Made by a program: the position numbers and the translations under genes
Shown here: positions 54,156 through 62,557 of the stretch, piece by piece
Position numbering within the stretch: position 1 is the stretch's first letter
How the letters are laid out: the number at the start of each line of letters is the position of its first letter
The notes under the pieces: model-generated
Told to the model about the DNA's origin: nothing
Databases searched by the model: none
What the model saw: the letters and a program-made list of their open reading frames with translations, nothing else
Origin: Sphingomonas sp. IC081
GTDB lineage: Bacteria; Pseudomonadota; Alphaproteobacteria; Sphingomonadales; Sphingomonadaceae
Direction: 5' to 3'
Length of the DNA: 64,000 nucleotides
Assembly: GCF_006874585.1 (NCBI RefSeq)
Contig: NZ_CP029766.1
Coordinates: forward strand, 18,142-82,141

Positions 54156-55561
54156 CGCGAAGGCCCATCCCTATCCTTCGAACGATCACGCTCGCGCTGA
54201 TCACGATTCAGCTCATGGGCATTGCGGGCCAATTCATCCATGCGGCGAAGAGCTTCGCTCGAGCTGGCATCCTGTTCGCTGTTGGAGAGGCCGCTCCACC
54301 GGCTCGGTGGCGCACCATCCGTCGAGCTGTCCATATCCAAGTGCGCGGCATCGCTCGCCCCAGGACGCCCGCCCCCTGCCTTTTCGTTGATCCGCCGCGT
54401 CATGTCAGCGGAACGCTTGATCGCGAGTGCCACAGGATCATCCAGGGCCTGATCCGGATCTAGGCTACGCGCCCCCCGGCCAAGCCGCGCTGCCCGCTCC
54501 GAGTTGCTCTCAGGCTCAGGCATCGTCTCGATGAACTTCGATAGCGTCTGCGCCGTCACCTGGTCGGAGAGCGAGGGAGACGAGGACAGTTCCATGATCG
54601 ATTTGGCGTAGGTCTGCAAAACCGTCGCGTGGCGATCGGCCAGGACCTGCTTCACCGGATCGGCAACGCCTCTATCGCGGAACCCCTGTGCACGTTCGGC
54701 ACGGCTCTTGTCGATCCGTGGCACCTGCCCCTTCTCGCGCATCTTTTTCGCCGCGATGGGCTCATGCGTAGGATCAATCCCACGCGCCCGTGCCGGGGTC
54801 GCGTTCGCTTCGATCCCGCGATCACGCAGCATCTGCGCGAACCGCTGGCGATACCGAAAAAGGTCGTCACGGTTTGGATGAAAGCGCCGCCCATCGTGAT
54901 CGCGACGCGCAATGGTCAAGTGCACATGTGGGTGGTCGCGATCGACATGGAGAGCGGCAACCCACGAGCGATTGGCGAATTCCTCGCGCGCAAAGTCGAG
55001 CGCCGACGCCTTCAACTCCTCGGGGTCAGTTGTTGCCGGCATCGAAAGAACCATCGAGATCGAGGTTGCGCCCTTGCGCCGATCATCGCCCCCGACTTCC
55101 CACTCCTGCCAGTCCTGGGCGAGAATGCGCATGTCCTGTCCGTCACGAAGAACGTCGCCATCGCTCGTGTAGAGAGGCACCTGGACCTCCTCGCCGTGCC
55201 CCAGGCGGCTGATGTAGGAGAAGTTTGCCAGGACATGCCCACCGCCATGCTGGCGCCCGGTAATGCGCACGACGACCTCCGGCGCTCGCCGGGCCGTGCG
55301 TTCCATGGTGCGAATGGCCCGGCCCGTCGCGGACGCCGAAGTGCTGCCTCCAAAAGCGTGCTTGGCCTGCGCGCTGGGCCAGTTCTCGCTCCTCGCTTTG
55401 GACGGGGAGGGAAGCATCGAAGAGACCGCGAAAGCCAGGATGGTGCCGCCCACTTTGGGAGCCGATGCCTTCCCGCCGCCGCTCCCGGCCTTGCGCTTCT
55501 TGGGCGGAGCATAGACGCCCGCAAGACTGTCGAGCGTACCGGAAGAGAAGCGAAAACTCAT
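54152..55561 (-). CDS. VirD2/MOBP-type relaxase
   Basis: 469 residues. The three-His motif is LHVDRDHPHVHLTIARRDHDG (His205, His210, His212, His214). A candidate catalytic tyrosine is Tyr116 in NFSYISR. The relaxase domain covers about 90-270. The C-terminal part is polar with a glutamate- and serine-rich tail, likely the secretion signal. The enzyme nicks oriT, stays linked to the 5' end and is pumped through T4SS-2 by VirD4. It overlaps the RHH gene by 4 nt. Confidence 0.92.
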   Translation of the reverse strand: MSFRFSSGTLDSLAGVYAPPKKRKAGSGGGKASAPKVGGTILAFAVSSMLPSPSKARSENWPSAQAKHAFGGSTSASATGRAIRTMERTARRAPEVVVRITGRQHGGGHVLANFSYISRLGHGEEVQVPLYTSDGDVLRDGQDMRILAQDWQEWEVGGDDRRKGATSISMVLSMPATTDPEELKASALDFAREEFANRSWVAALHVDRDHPHVHLTIARRDHDGRRFHPNRDDLFRYRQRFAQMLRDRGIEANATPARARGIDPTHEPIAAKKMREKGQVPRIDKSRAERAQGFRDRGVADPVKQVLADRHATVLQTYAKSIMELSSSPSLSDQVTAQTLSKFIETMPEPESNSERAARLGRGARSLDPDQALDDPVALAIKRSADMTRRINEKAGGGRPGASDAAHLDMDSSTDGAPPSRWSGLSNSEQDASSSEALRRMDELARNAHELNRDQRERDRSKDRDGPSR

Positions 55562-56151
55562 CCCTGCACGTCCTCGTCCTGCACCTTATGCGCCTCGATC
55601 CAGTACCCGACTTCGCCGCCAACGTAGGACGAAAGCTCGCGCCGGGTCTTGAACACGAGTGCCTTCAGGTCGGCGCAGGTTTCCAGAAACTGCGCGGCAA
55701 CACGATGCATTTCGAGGCGGCTTTCAGGCTGGTTCGCCGCGTTCATCGCGTGCACCGCCTGGTTGATATTTCGGCCAATCGCGAGGATCTGTTTACGCAA
55801 CTTGCCAAGCTCGGTCTGGCTCACCGGAGCAAGTCGCAGCGCCCCTGCCCTGTCCCACAGCGCCCACCGCAAGGTGCGCTTGATCCATTCGTTTCGCGTG
55901 AGATGCAGCGGCCCGGCTACGTCCTCGATCGCTGCGATCTCGTGACGATGAAGACGGACAGTGACCCGAACATAATCGTCGGGATGGCCCCTGCCCTGTA
56001 CCTCGGTCACCGGTAGGTTGTCATTCTCGGACGACAATGCCGCGCGCTGCAAGGTGCTGGCGATCCATGACGCACGGCTCTGCCCCTGGGCGATGGCGAG
56101 ACGATCGATCTCGGCCACCAGCTCGTCAGACATGCGCGTACTTACGATCAT
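55558..56151 (-). CDS. Ribbon-helix-helix relaxosome accessory protein
   Basis: 197 residues from ATG 56151. It starts with an RHH-type segment (IVSTRMSDELVAEIDRLAIA then SRASWIASTLQRA), followed by a second DNA-binding-like part (DDYVRVTVRLHRHEIAAIED then LTRNEWIKRTLRWALW) and a MobC-like helical stretch (LGKLRKQILAIGRNINQAVH). It should bind the inverted repeats just upstream and help the relaxase. A longer frame from 56451 would run across the oriT candidate and was rejected. Confidence 0.85.
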   Translation of the reverse strand: MIVSTRMSDELVAEIDRLAIAQGQSRASWIASTLQRAALSSENDNLPVTEVQGRGHPDDYVRVTVRLHRHEIAAIEDVAGPLHLTRNEWIKRTLRWALWDRAGALRLAPVSQTELGKLRKQILAIGRNINQAVHAMNAANQPESRLEMHRVAAQFLETCADLKALVFKTRRELSSYVGGEVGYWIEAHKVQDEDVQG

Positions 56152-56180
56152 GAACCCAAAGCCCCGTGCAGCGGCGCCAA

Positions 56181-56222
56181 ACACCAAATGTTTACATTGG
56201 TGCCAATTGGCATATCCTGCCA
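56181..56222 (+). other. Candidate oriT: inverted repeats and nic site
   Basis: Between the RHH gene and the leading region. Imperfect repeats CACCAAATGT / TACATTGGTG (56182-56201) and ATTGG-TG-CCAAT (56197-56208) sit directly before CATATCCTGCC (56211-56221). TATCCTG|C matches the nic consensus YATCCTG|Y of IncP oriT and Ti-plasmid borders, which VirD2-type relaxases cut. The predicted cut is between G56219 and C56220 on the + strand, so transfer runs rightwards. The site was identified by sequence only. Confidence 0.6.
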
Positions 56223-56470
56223 TCCCTATCCGAACCCAAATTCCCCTTCTTGGGCCACCATCGAAACTGAACAGGCCAAGAAACGTGGAAGGAGGAATTG
56301 CCTGCATTCTAAAGCACATCACCCAGGCAACAAGATGCAGCCTTCCTCCGACGTGCGCGCTGTCTATGCGCAGACTCCACTCATCGCATTTCGCGGCCAG
56401 CACATCTAGCGAGCACGCGCGGCATCCGACAGAATCCGCGCTCATCCTCACACTTCACGGAGCCGTTTTC

Positions 56471-56749
56471 ATGCCGAAACCCGCCCGAAAAATGTCCTCG
56501 CTCACCGCTATCGAGAACCGGCGCGCATCACTGCGCTCCGAACTCGCCGCGCTCGACCAACAAGCCAGGGAAGCTGAGGAGGCGGCCCGCGACGCCGGGC
56601 GCGACACGTTGTTCGCAGCCCTGGGACGGGTCAAAATATCGGCTATGGAGAAGGCCGATGCGCGCGCGATTGCCAAGGCCATCGCAACGCATGAAGCCGG
56701 AGAGATCGCGCATAAACTCGCCGAACTCGAACGTCCGACATCAGCCTGA
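56471..56749 (+). CDS. Small coiled-coil protein near oriT, TraC-like
   Basis: 92 residues, mostly helical and alanine/glutamate-rich (IENRRASLRSELAALDQQAR). It faces away from the mobilisation operon. Size and location resemble the small TraC proteins encoded beside oriT in Ti-like systems, but sequence similarity is weak, so the name is tentative. Its start is the ATG at 56471. Confidence 0.55.
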   Translation: MPKPARKMSSLTAIENRRASLRSELAALDQQAREAEEAARDAGRDTLFAALGRVKISAMEKADARAIAKAIATHEAGEIAHKLAELERPTSA

Positions 56750-56858
56750 TCAACCCTGGCTCAGTCATGTTGGGTGCGAGCTTGAGGCTCACAGTACAAA
56801 ACGACGAAGGCGGCGCTTTTGCACCGCCTTCGATCCTTCGGGAATCTACGAGTACGCT

Positions 56859-57188
56859 CTAGTCGCCCCCACGCCCGTTCTCGCCGCGCAGCAAGGTGGC
56901 GAACCGCTCGACGATGAGATCGACGTGAAAGATCCGCTCACCGTCTTCGCGCTGATAACTGCTTTGCCGTACCCGGCCAGCAATATGAAGAAGATCGCCC
57001 TTGCCGATCCGATCGGCACGCTCGGCGTTCTTTCCAAAGAGGGTTGCGCGGTTCCAGTGCGGATCGTCTTCCCAGTCCTCGCCAACCTTGCGGCTGTAGT
57101 TTGCCGCGATGTCGAGGAAGGCGACCTTGTCCTTGATCTCGATTTTCCCGACGCGGCCGATGATCCGAAACTCTGCGATATTTTGCAT
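56859..57188 (-). CDS. ssb: Single-stranded DNA-binding protein, first copy
   Basis: 109 residues. OB-fold SSB pattern: NIAEFRIIGRVGKIEIKDKV, then VAFLDIAANYSRK, HWNRATLFGKNAE and IGKGDLLHIAGRV. It lacks the acidic C-terminal tip typical of chromosomal SSB and ends NGRGGD. It would coat the incoming strand in the recipient. It is paralogous to the SSB at 62953-63279. Confidence 0.9.
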   Translation of the reverse strand: MQNIAEFRIIGRVGKIEIKDKVAFLDIAANYSRKVGEDWEDDPHWNRATLFGKNAERADRIGKGDLLHIAGRVRQSSYQREDGERIFHVDLIVERFATLLRGENGRGGD

Positions 57189-57592
57189 GGGTCCTGTCCT
57201 TCTTCAAAAGGTTGCTGACGCATCGCCGGAACGGGGGGCGGACCATGCGCGGGCAAGTCGAAAGACGGAGGGTCCACATCGTGGAAACCGTAGCGGCATC
57301 GCAGCGGCTTTCTGCTTGGGGCGAAGCCCGTCCCGCATAGCAAGGGCCGGACACCAGATGCGTCGGACAGCACCCGCGAAGACGGACTTTCCCATTATAC
57401 CCTGAGCTTCACCCTCACTCGGTTCAGGATTCTGATCAGGACGCGGATGTCCCCAGGCGCTCTGCGATAGCTGTTGGGAGGCCGGGTGCGGCTAAAATTG
57501 CACCGGTGCAAATGCGGCAAGGCATGAGCCGAACGCGCGGCTTCCTCATCAAAAGGGAGGCCGATGGAGCGCTTACTCCACCGGCCAGCACA
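57189..57592. other. Intergenic stretch between ssb and parB-like genes
   Basis: 404 bp. On the minus strand a good -10 box (TATAAT, 57394-57399) lies about 205 bp upstream of ssb, but no clear -35 was found. A perfect 14-bp palindrome lies at 57498-57511. No coding frame is supported. Confidence 0.45.
57498..57511. promoter_or_regulatory. 14-bp palindrome, operator candidate
   Basis: TTGCACCGGTGCAA, a perfect palindrome, lies about 90 bp after the parB-like stop and about 310 bp before the ssb start. It might bind a dimeric regulator, possibly the ParB-like protein itself. It was noted from sequence only. Confidence 0.4.
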
Positions 57593-59371
57593 TCAAGCAA
57601 CCTCGGACATTTCGCCTTCGTCCGTGGGCTGCTCGCGAAGAGGCGTAAAGCGGCGGGCCGGTTCGGGCAACCAGCCAACGGGAAGCCGCTCGTTGACGGC
57701 AACGGCCAGATCACCCTTCTTCATCTTGGCACAATTCCCGGCGGCATCCTTGCCGCATTCTTCTGCCAGGATGGCGAGAAGGCTCGCCTTCTTGAGTCGG
57801 TCGAAAAAGGTCTGGCCCGGATTCCAGTGCTGGCGAAGATCGAGGCCAGCGGCATCGGCGTACTTGTCGGCGGTGGCCTGCCGGGCACCAACTCCACCGT
57901 GATTGAAGGTCGTACCGTTGATCGAAGTCGCAACCAGTGCGGCAAGCAACTGCATCTTGTCGGCTTCATCCATCGCGCGGATGACCTCGAAACGGCCATC
58001 AGCGGGAATGTCCGCGAAGCGCTCGACAAGCTGGGCAGGAAGGTCGGCAAGGCGACTGCCATCAAGCATGTCCTGCTCAACCGTGTGGCGGGTCACGGTC
58101 GGATGAATGTCGGCGGCAAGGTTGTAGCTGTGCTGGCCGTGGAGCAACTGCGCAGCCATGCTGTCCAGCAGAATATCGAGAGCAAGGGCAGGCTGCGCCG
58201 CAACTTCTTGTTGCAGGGCCATCGTGCGAATGGCCGTCAGCCGCTCGACCATGCTGGCCGCATAGGGGCCGGATTCTTCAACCTTGGCGGTGGGCCGCTC
58301 GACGTAAACCGTCCAGTGGCGCAGGACCAGATCGCCTTTGTAGCCGATATAGGCACAAACCCCGCCGTTGGCCTTCTGCGCGTCGGTAAACGCCTCCAAG
58401 CCCTCCGTGATGGCGTCCCGCTGGTCGAACAGCGCGGCGGCTTCCTCGCTGTCCTCTCCGCCTTCGACTTCCAGCGCTTCAATCTGGGCGTCGAGCGCGG
58501 CAAGCTGGGCCGCTTCCTCGTCGGTCGCTTCGCGCGTTTCGGGACGAAGGTAGCCACGGCTGTAAATGTCGTGGGGCGCCTCGGCGGAAACTTCGACGAT
58601 CTTCCAGCCCTCGGCCTCGAACCCGGTACGAATGCCATCCAGCTTGGCAGCAACCAGTTCGTCCAGCAAAGCCGGATCATCGGCATACCCTGTCTCTCCG
58701 AACAAGTCGCGGGTGATCGTGCCGCCCGCTGTCTCATAGGCTTCCAGACCGACGAAACAGAAGGTCGATGAATCGGTGCGAACCTTCTCGGTCGTGAGGG
58801 CGCGGCGGATCGCGGCGGGACTGTTGCCGCAACGACCGAATGCCTCGATCTGCACGGCGTGATCCTCGCTCATGGTGAGCGCCTGGGCGGCTTCCATGCC
58901 GATCGTGTCGGCAGCGAAGGCTTCCAGCAGGGCAGGGGCCAGACTGCCAAGGCGCAGCAGCTTGGCGACATGGCCGGTGCTATAGCCAAAGCGGGCCGCA
59001 ATATCCTCGGCGCTCATGCCGCCCTCGTCGCGAAGCTGGGCGAATGCGGACACTGCGTCCGCAGGGTGCATGTTCTCGCGCTGGGTGTTCTCCACCAGCG
59101 AAAGCTCGATGGCCTCGGCCTTGTCCTTGATGATGACGGGGACGGGGAAAGAGGCGGTGACGTCCTTGCGCTTCTTGAGAAGCTCGAGCGCGCGGAAGCG
59201 GCGCCCTCCGGCGAAAACCCAGAACCTGCCTGCATCCTCGTACACGCCAAGGTTCTGGATAAGGCCGTGCGCGTGAATATCGTCGGCCAGGGCCTCGATC
59301 CCGGTCGGCTCGACCTTGCGGACGTTGAGGGGGGAAAGGCGAAGCTGCGACAGCTTGAGAGTGGTGGTCAT
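57593..59371 (-). CDS. ParB/RepB/Spo0J-type protein, large leading-region form
   Basis: 592 residues. The N-terminal ParB domain has LRLSPLNVRKVEPTGIEALA, the box FAGGRRFRALELL and the arginine box ENTQRENMHPADA. An HTH follows (MSAEDIAARFGYSTGHVAKLLRLG). The long acidic C-terminal part (about 270-590) is of unknown function. Large ParB-like proteins like this occur in plasmid leading regions, often with ssb and ardC, and need not partition DNA. No parA is adjacent. A palindrome ATCCTAAGGAT lies just before its start. Confidence 0.88.
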   Translation of the reverse strand: MTTTLKLSQLRLSPLNVRKVEPTGIEALADDIHAHGLIQNLGVYEDAGRFWVFAGGRRFRALELLKKRKDVTASFPVPVIIKDKAEAIELSLVENTQRENMHPADAVSAFAQLRDEGGMSAEDIAARFGYSTGHVAKLLRLGSLAPALLEAFAADTIGMEAAQALTMSEDHAVQIEAFGRCGNSPAAIRRALTTEKVRTDSSTFCFVGLEAYETAGGTITRDLFGETGYADDPALLDELVAAKLDGIRTGFEAEGWKIVEVSAEAPHDIYSRGYLRPETREATDEEAAQLAALDAQIEALEVEGGEDSEEAAALFDQRDAITEGLEAFTDAQKANGGVCAYIGYKGDLVLRHWTVYVERPTAKVEESGPYAASMVERLTAIRTMALQQEVAAQPALALDILLDSMAAQLLHGQHSYNLAADIHPTVTRHTVEQDMLDGSRLADLPAQLVERFADIPADGRFEVIRAMDEADKMQLLAALVATSINGTTFNHGGVGARQATADKYADAAGLDLRQHWNPGQTFFDRLKKASLLAILAEECGKDAAGNCAKMKKGDLAVAVNERLPVGWLPEPARRFTPLREQPTDEGEMSEVA

Positions 59372-59437
59372 GGTTGAAAATCCTAAGGATAGGGGGAAGT
59401 CGAGGGCGACGGCTGCGCCGCCCTCGATGCTGGCCGA

Positions 59438-59833
59438 TCAGTATTCGTCGGCACGAAGGATCGTGATGACGCGGCAGGTCACAGCGTTGTCAGCCGAGTC
59501 CGGCGATCCACCCTCAAGCGCGGCGTCGTAGTAGTCGATCTTCCAGAAGCAGCGGGTCTGCTTCCACTCGAATGCCCCGAAATCCCGCTCTCCATGGGGG
59601 TCGTTGTCTTCGGTGAAATCCGAGTAGTCTCGCACGATGCGAAGCAAGGCGGCGGTGTCGATCCAGAACGGCGAGAGGTCGGTGTCCTCGATCAGGTCGC
59701 GAATGCCCTGGGTCAGCACCACGCGCCCACGCTGAGGATTGGAGAGGTCGGCCCGCAGTTCATCATTGAGAGTGGCAACGCGCGCTGCATATTCCCCGCG
59801 TTCGTCGTCGGACATCTTTGCAAAATCTGGCAT
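59438..59833 (-). CDS. DUF3768-family protein
   Basis: 131 residues from ATG 59833. DUF3768 pattern: LNDELRADLSNPQRGRVVLT near the start, then RIVRDYSDFTEDNDPHGERDFG and FWKIDYYD. The function is unknown; the family is common on sphingomonad and rhizobial plasmids. Directly upstream lies an about 400-bp leader repeated before ardC. A hairpin (59400-59427) separates it from the parB-like gene. Confidence 0.88.
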   Translation of the reverse strand: MPDFAKMSDDERGEYAARVATLNDELRADLSNPQRGRVVLTQGIRDLIEDTDLSPFWIDTAALLRIVRDYSDFTEDNDPHGERDFGAFEWKQTRCFWKIDYYDAALEGGSPDSADNAVTCRVITILRADEY

Positions 59834-60232
59834 GTGCTTGTTTCCCTTTTTCCTGATGGAGCCGAAGGCGATGGCGTCCATCGACTTCTGCCCGCTGGCG
59901 AAGCCGGGGGGTGGGAATGCACATGGAGAGCTGATTGCGGCGGAGGGGGATCACCTGCCCTGCACGGGAGCGTCAGCGACGGAAGGGTGGGGAGACCGCC
60001 GCGATCACCAAGCGCAGCGCGGACCTGCCGCGCGAAGACGGCCCGGCTCTTGGGCAGGGAGGGGGAGGCCGCCCCCTCCTTAGTCGGACAGGCAGGCCTG
60101 GCGGCCGCGCCGCCGCATCTGTAAGCGAGGATCGTCACCCGCATGGGACGAAACCGTGGCACACGGGTTCGGTCGAAGCGAAGCGGAGATAGAGCCGTGC
60201 CGCTAGGTCGCTCCCGTCCCCGTCCTATTTCC
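59831..60232 (-). repeat. Leader repeat A, upstream of the DUF3768 gene
   Basis: About 400 bp, repeated at 62555-62951. The two share blocks such as GGCGATGGCGTCCATCG, CTTCTGCCCGCTGGCGAAGC, GGAGGGGGATCACC, GCGCGAAGACGGCC, GCGAGGATCGT and GGTTCGGTCG. This copy folds hairpins GGAGGGGG/CCCCCTCC (60058-60079) and CCGTG/CACGG (60154-60166). In the other copy the same stems have different but still paired bases. It abuts the start codon of the downstream gene in both places, so it is probably a promoter or leader. Confidence 0.75.
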
Positions 60233-60247
60233 AAATCTGGAACGAAA

Positions 60248-60910
60248 TCAGGGTTTCTGCGCGATCAAGGCGGTGACGTTTTGCTTGCCATCCATCCACG
60301 CTGCGGCAGTCGGGCTGCGCCAGGCGATCATGTCATGGATGCGCTGATAGTCGCCGGCGAGATTGCGTGTGAAGACGGGCTCATGGTGCGCGATCCGGTT
60401 GCGCAAATGACGAATGCCTTGCAGGTCGGCATAGGCTTGGGCGCGGCACTGAGAAACCGCCAGAGCGGCCGGCGCCCCCGGAAAGACCGTCCGGAAATGC
60501 GCGTTCCAAAGGCGGCTATCCTGTCCTGCGGTGAAGATGTTTTCCCAAAAGGCAAATTTGAGTTCCGCGATGATCTTGCCGGTCGTCGGCAGTTTGCGGG
60601 CGCAGGCCTGAAGGTCGTCGGCCGGATTGTAGCGGAACCGACTTTTCGGGCGGGGAAGGCTTCGAATGAAACCATTGTTCCAGGGCCAGTTTGCGCCGTG
60701 GACGGCCTCGATGGCTTCTGCGATCCCGTTGCGAACCGCGACTTCGCAGACCTGGAGAGGAACGATCAGGGCCGAGGAAACGTCGAGATTCCATTCGTAG
60801 AGCTCGAGCGCCTTTTCCCGGTCATTGCCTTTCGCCTGGAGATAGGTGGCAAAGCGCGGCGCCGAGATAACTTCGGGCAGATCCTGAAGCTCAGCGGGAG
60901 TGAAAGGCAA
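60248..60910 (-). CDS. Abi-like HEPN-domain protein
   Basis: 220 residues, TTG start. The Abi-like (AbiD/AbiF, Abi_2) pattern is visible: YEWNLDVSSALIVPLQVCEV in the N-terminal third and HLRNRIAHHEPVF near residue 170. RNRIAHHE is the R(x4)H HEPN ribonuclease motif. Such proteins act in abortive infection or as toxins. Here it lies in the predicted leading region, where it may protect the incoming plasmid or act in post-segregational control. The role is inferred. Confidence 0.75.
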   Translation of the reverse strand: MPFTPAELQDLPEVISAPRFATYLQAKGNDREKALELYEWNLDVSSALIVPLQVCEVAVRNGIAEAIEAVHGANWPWNNGFIRSLPRPKSRFRYNPADDLQACARKLPTTGKIIAELKFAFWENIFTAGQDSRLWNAHFRTVFPGAPAALAVSQCRAQAYADLQGIRHLRNRIAHHEPVFTRNLAGDYQRIHDMIAWRSPTAAAWMDGKQNVTALIAQKP

Positions 60911-61022
60911 GGTCGCTATCCTGTCTGCTCACGGTATTGACGAAACCGTCACTACCGCCATATAAGGGGCTATCGGCTTTGAGAACGCGGGCTTACGCCC
61001 CCCCTCATCGTCTAAGGAAATT

Positions 61023-61055
61023 AAAGGCCCGCCGAAAGGTGGGCCTTTTCTTTTT
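61023..61055 (+). terminator. Rho-independent-type hairpin
   Basis: AAAGGCCCGCC-GAAA-GGTGGGCCTTT: an 11-bp stem (one G-T pair) with a GAAA loop, followed on the + strand by TTTTCTTTTT. It lies between the Abi-like gene and a small + strand gene. The minus-strand side has a weaker TTTAATTT tract, so it could work both ways. Confidence 0.7.
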
Positions 61056-61119
61056 CCGCCAGAGGCTTGGCGTGAGCGGCATCATGGACGGTGGCGAGCC
61101 GGATTGCTAGGCTCATCCC

Positions 61120-61461
61120 ATGGCCGAAATTGTCTCCCTTATCCCTCGTTGGGCCTCGACCTGGGGCGAACTGGCGCGCACAAACGCGCTGGCACGATCG
61201 CAATGCCGCTGTTGCGGGATGCAACAGCGCGTGGACGTGTCGATACAGATTTTGCGCTTTGGCGCAAACGGCTCCCCGATCGACCTGCGCGACAAGTGCA
61301 TGGTTGTCGGCTGCCACGGCTCCGTTTTCTACCTGGTGGCACGCACTTACGGGCGGCAATGGATTACGATGGACACGCATAGAGAGCCACGCGAAGCCGT
61401 TGCTCCAGGCGTCAACGCAGTCTCGCTTGAGCTCGGTTCCCGCTCGTCCAGATCGCGATAG
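61120..61461 (+). CDS. Small putative zinc-binding protein
   Basis: 113 residues. Cysteines occur as CRCCG (about 29-33) and C-x4-C (DKCMVVGCHG, about 59-66), compatible with one zinc site. No family was recognised. It is on the + strand, opposite to its neighbours in the leading region. An overlapping frame starting at 61104 looks less protein-like. The ribosome site is weak, so confidence is moderate. Confidence 0.5.
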   Translation: MAEIVSLIPRWASTWGELARTNALARSQCRCCGMQQRVDVSIQILRFGANGSPIDLRDKCMVVGCHGSVFYLVARTYGRQWITMDTHREPREAVAPGVNAVSLELGSRSSRSR

Positions 61462-61524
61462 ACTTCCTTACGCAGGCGCTATGAACAGCCTGTAAGGAGG
61501 CGCGATTTCCACCTTCAAATGCAT

Positions 61525-61560
61525 ATTTCGGGCGATTTTGGCACCAAAATCGCCCGAAAT
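61525..61560. repeat. Near-perfect 36-bp palindrome, cruciform candidate
   Basis: Arms ATTTCGGGCGATTTTGG and its exact complement, 17 bp each, separated by CA. It lies about 50 bp beyond the ardC stop. There is no T-run on either side, so it is not an ordinary terminator. It could be a recombination or replication site, a single-strand hairpin, or a very strong transcript 3' end. Confidence 0.7.
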
Positions 61561-61612
61561 TCCACAGATCGGCTTTTCGAGGGCGGCTGCCTCGCCACCC
61601 TCCGCTTCAACT

Positions 61613-62557
61613 TCAGGCCGCGATCCCCTGCCCCGGCGCGTCCATGTGGGACAGGATCAACTCGTTGGCAGCCTGTGCCGCGCTGGCAGCGCGGAAGATC
61701 GCGCGCTTGTCGTTGCGCAAAGCGGCCAGCCACGAAGCCACGTAAGCGGCATGGTCCTCGCGCTCGGTCGGCTCCATGCCAAGCTGGGCGCAAAGCATGG
61801 CGGCGCCAATCTCGGCAATGAGCTCTTCTTCTGCCCTGATTTCTCGGGCTTTTCCATAATCACGAAGGGTTTCGCGGGCGAGACGCTTGGCGCTCCCGGT
61901 GCTGTGCACGGCCTCATGGGCGAGGGTCGCATAGAAGGCATTGCCACTTTCAAAGTCGCCAAAGGCGGGCATCTGGATACGGTCGGCAGCGGGGTCATAG
62001 AAGGCGCTCGCGCCGCCCTCGGCGTAGGGAACCGGCCAGCGGGCAAAGGCTTCGTCCAGTTCCCTATCGCGCTCGTCATGGTTCTCCATCTCGACCGCGG
62101 GCGCAGGATACTTGGACATATCAAGCCCATCGATCTGCTCGACGTTGAACACGACATAGCGCTTCAGGAATTTGCGAGTGGCTTCTTCGCCCTCGTCGTT
62201 TGTGACAGGCTCACCGGTTTCGCCGTCCTTGGGGGTGAAGGTTCCGGAATGAACCACAAGATTGCCTTTTTCGCCCTTGCGGACCTGCCCGCCCAGTTCG
62301 GCAGCTTGGCGGTAGGTCATCCAATAGGGATTGGAAAACCCGCGCGTCATGGCCGCGCTCCATAGCAAAAGGATATTGATGCCCCGATAAGCGGTGCCCT
62401 CATGGCGACGCGGAAGAGAGGCAAGGCCCGATGCCCAACGGGGCGACCATGGGCGGGTGCCCTTTTCGAGCATGGCGATAATCTGGTTGGTGACTTCCTG
62501 GTATACGTCCGAGCGCGGGCCGGTGTTGTGGCGGGTGGTCTTGGTCTTGCGGGTCAT
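61613..62557 (-). CDS. ardC: ArdC-type antirestriction protein
   Basis: 314 residues from ATG 62557. The N-terminal ArdC domain (about 15-135) includes YQEVTNQIIAMLEKGTRPW, YRGINILLLW, and WMTYRQAAELGGQVRKGEKG. The C-terminal half is a zincin-like peptidase with HEAVH (214-218). ArdC binds single-stranded DNA and protects incoming plasmid DNA from restriction. It is preceded by the about 400-bp leader repeat B. Confidence 0.93.
   Translation of the reverse strand: MTRKTKTTRHNTGPRSDVYQEVTNQIIAMLEKGTRPWSPRWASGLASLPRRHEGTAYRGINILLLWSAAMTRGFSNPYWMTYRQAAELGGQVRKGEKGNLVVHSGTFTPKDGETGEPVTNDEGEEATRKFLKRYVVFNVEQIDGLDMSKYPAPAVEMENHDERDRELDEAFARWPVPYAEGGASAFYDPAADRIQMPAFGDFESGNAFYATLAHEAVHSTGSAKRLARETLRDYGKAREIRAEEELIAEIGAAMLCAQLGMEPTEREDHAAYVASWLAALRNDKRAIFRAASAAQAANELILSHMDAPGQGIAA

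Noticed and set aside
56152..56451. Longer N-terminus for the RHH accessory protein
   Set aside because: It would translate across the inverted repeats and nic candidate and adds residues with no family similarity.
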